From: an uncultured Collinsella sp.
Lineage (GTDB): Bacteria > Actinomycetota > Coriobacteriia > Coriobacteriales > Coriobacteriaceae
Length of the DNA stretch: 7,235 nt
Assembly (NCBI GenBank): GCA_900550735.1
Contig: URTD01000090.1
Coordinates: 1-7,235 of the forward strand
Reading direction: 5' to 3'
This document shows positions 6,637-7,235 of the stretch, piece after piece. The stretch's first letter is position 1, and the number at the start of each line of letters is the position of its first letter. Below the pieces are notes generated by a model that was not told the origin of the DNA, ran no database searches, and saw only the letters and a list, made by a program, of their open reading frames with translations. The position numbers and the translations under genes are program-made.

Positions 6637-6858
6637 TTACGCGGCGGTTACGGACAGGGCGTGGAACTTCTCGCCGGCGCCCTCGACGGCGGCGGCGAGC
6701 TGCTCGGCGGTCACGGTGTCGGCGCACTCCACCTGGACGGTCTGGGTCTCGTGATCGGCGTCGGCGTCGGTCACGCCGGCCACGTTGAGCAACGCCGTCT
6801 CGACGGTGGCATCGCAGTGGCCGCACATAAGGCCGGAAGTCTTAATTGTGAAACGCAT
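6637..6858 (-). CDS. copZ: Small HMA-domain copper chaperone
   Basis: This 73-aa protein is a single heavy-metal-associated (ferredoxin-like) domain that carries Cu(I) in the cytoplasm to the P-type ATPase and probably to CsoR. The metal site is C12-x2-C15 in SGLMCGHCDATVE. The usual Met of GMxCxxC is Leu here and a Met stands just before the first Cys. The rest fits the fold: strand 1 (FTIKTSG), helix 1 after the site (TVETALLNVAGV), strand 2-3 region ending VQVEC and helix 2 (TAEQLAAAVEGAG). A third cysteine, C45, lies away from the site. The ATG ending at 6858 is chosen because AGAGG (complement of 6866-6870) is 7 nt upstream; a 37-codon in-frame extension to a GTG at 6969 covers the intergenic dyad and is rejected. 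It lies between copA and csoR. Confidence 0.93.
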   Translation of the reverse strand: MRFTIKTSGLMCGHCDATVETALLNVAGVTDADADHETQTVQVECADTVTAEQLAAAVEGAGEKFHALSVTAA

Positions 6859-6893
6859 GGGTATTCCTCTCTGTTGTGTCGGCTTTCCCGGGC

Positions 6894-6967
6894 GCCCGAC
6901 CTTGACCTTCAAGCCGTCGCTCGCGTACCAAAGTACGCGTCGCTCCTCTTTCAGGTCAATCTCGGGC
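6894..6967. repeat. Nested dyad between copA and copZ, candidate operator
   Basis: The core is a perfect 7-bp inverted repeat, CGCGTAC (6922-6928) and GTACGCG (6933-6939), around CAAA. Outside it TTGACCT (6902-6908) pairs with AGGTCAA (6953-6959) and GCCCGA (6894-6899) with TCGGGC (6962-6967), giving a broken long stem. The core dyad covers the likely -10 of a minus-strand promoter for copZ-csoR, the kind of position a CsoR operator takes. The sequence is not an obvious match to the GC-rich CsoR boxes I know, so the operator call is inference. Confidence 0.6.
6930..6959 (-). promoter_or_regulatory. Possible promoter of copZ-csoR
   Basis: On the minus strand TTGACC (complement of 6954-6959) and TACTTT (complement of 6930-6935) are separated by 18 nt. 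The -35 is a five-of-six match; the -10 is weak at three of six, which would suit a regulated promoter. Transcription would start about 65 nt before the copZ ATG. Confidence 0.4.
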
Positions 6968-7005
6968 ACCTGGAAAACCCGTTCTAAATGGACTTAATGG
7001 TGATC

Positions 7006-7235
7006 CTATTTTGTCACTTTGGGCTTAAAGGATTTTAGGCGCAGAGCGTTGCTTACGACACATACGCTCGACAGGCTCATGGCCGCGGAGCCAAACATCG
7101 GCGAAAGCTGCCATCCGGTGAGCGGGAAGAACACGCCCGCCGCCAGCGGAATGCCGATGCCGTTGTAGAACAGCGCCCAGAACAGGTCCTGCTTGATGTT
7201 GCGGATCGTGGCGCGCGAAAGCTCGATGGCGCGGG
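7006..7235 (-). CDS. copA: Copper-exporting P1B-type ATPase, C-terminal end (5' part outside window)
   Basis: Reading the minus strand from the window edge gives 75 residues ending at a TAG (complement of 7006-7008). They match the last two transmembrane helices of Cu(I)-exporting ATPases. RNIKQDLFWALFYNGIGIP contains the Tyr-Asn pair (visible residues 23-24). AAMSLSSVCVVSNALRL contains the M-x2-S motif (M52, S55), and with Tyr-Asn these are known Cu(I) ligands in the transport site. A Cys (58) stands in the SSV-x-VV stretch where Ser is more usual. The protein pumps copper out across the cytoplasmic membrane using ATP. After NALRL only a 9-residue basic tail follows. copZ starts 147 nt downstream on the same strand, with a dyad and a possible internal promoter between, so copZ-csoR may be transcribed both from the copA promoter and independently. 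Confidence 0.94.
   Translation of the reverse strand, partial: RAIELSRATIRNIKQDLFWALFYNGIGIPLAAGVFFPLTGWQLSPMFGSAAMSLSSVCVVSNALRLKSFKPKVTK

Noticed and set aside
6293..6754. A 153-codon plus-strand frame antisense to csoR and copZ
   Set aside because: It begins within inverted repeat C and is antisense to two well-identified genes, with no motif or ribosome site.
6599..6826. N-terminal extension of csoR by 76 codons
   Set aside because: The added residues are Arg repeats produced by reading copZ out of frame. CsoR proteins are about 90 aa and a good ribosome site precedes 6598.
6859..6969. N-terminal extension of copZ by 37 codons from a GTG
   Set aside because: HMA chaperones start at the first beta strand. 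AGAGG sits 7 nt before the internal ATG, and the extension covers the dyad and probable promoter.

Overview
The window reads as a high-GC chromosomal segment of a gut-type actinobacterium. The best guess is a Coriobacteriia member close to Collinsella, from codon use, the gene families present and the GGGAC-type intergenic palindromes; this assignment is from memory and untested. It carries housekeeping and metal-homeostasis genes. There is no transposase, phage gene, CRISPR array, tRNA or rRNA that I can see.

Plus strand, 1-2936: the 3' third of gltB (glutamate synthase large subunit, cut by the window start) and the complete gltD (small subunit), 5 nt apart and evidently one operon for NADPH-dependent glutamate synthesis. 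Bases 2937-3326 are a 390-nt gene-free stretch holding two inverted repeats. Bases 3327-4034 encode a 235-aa protein of unknown function, followed by another inverted repeat. Bases 4277-5647 encode a metal-dependent amidohydrolase of the imidazolonepropionase/dipeptidase-like group. A compact palindrome and then a strong bidirectional intrinsic terminator close this block.

Minus strand, 7235-5740: the genes are transcribed toward the terminator. In transcription order they are the C-terminal end of a copper-exporting P1B-type ATPase (copA, cut by the window end), a 73-aa HMA-domain copper chaperone (copZ), a 90-aa CsoR-type copper-sensing repressor, and a 157-aa two-TM protein with a C-terminal zinc ribbon. 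copA-copZ-csoR is a standard copper-efflux module: sensor, carrier and exporter. A dyad between copA and copZ overlaps a plausible promoter and is a candidate CsoR operator.

The most unusual signal is a set of intergenic inverted repeats, each just past a gene's 3' end. Three have unrelated arm sequences (12, 15 and 10 bp) but all have exactly 27 nt between the arms. A fourth has almost no loop. They look like a mobile or processed palindromic repeat family rather than ordinary terminators. I found no clear new multi-gene system; this repeat architecture and the unrecognised 235-aa protein are the leads worth following.
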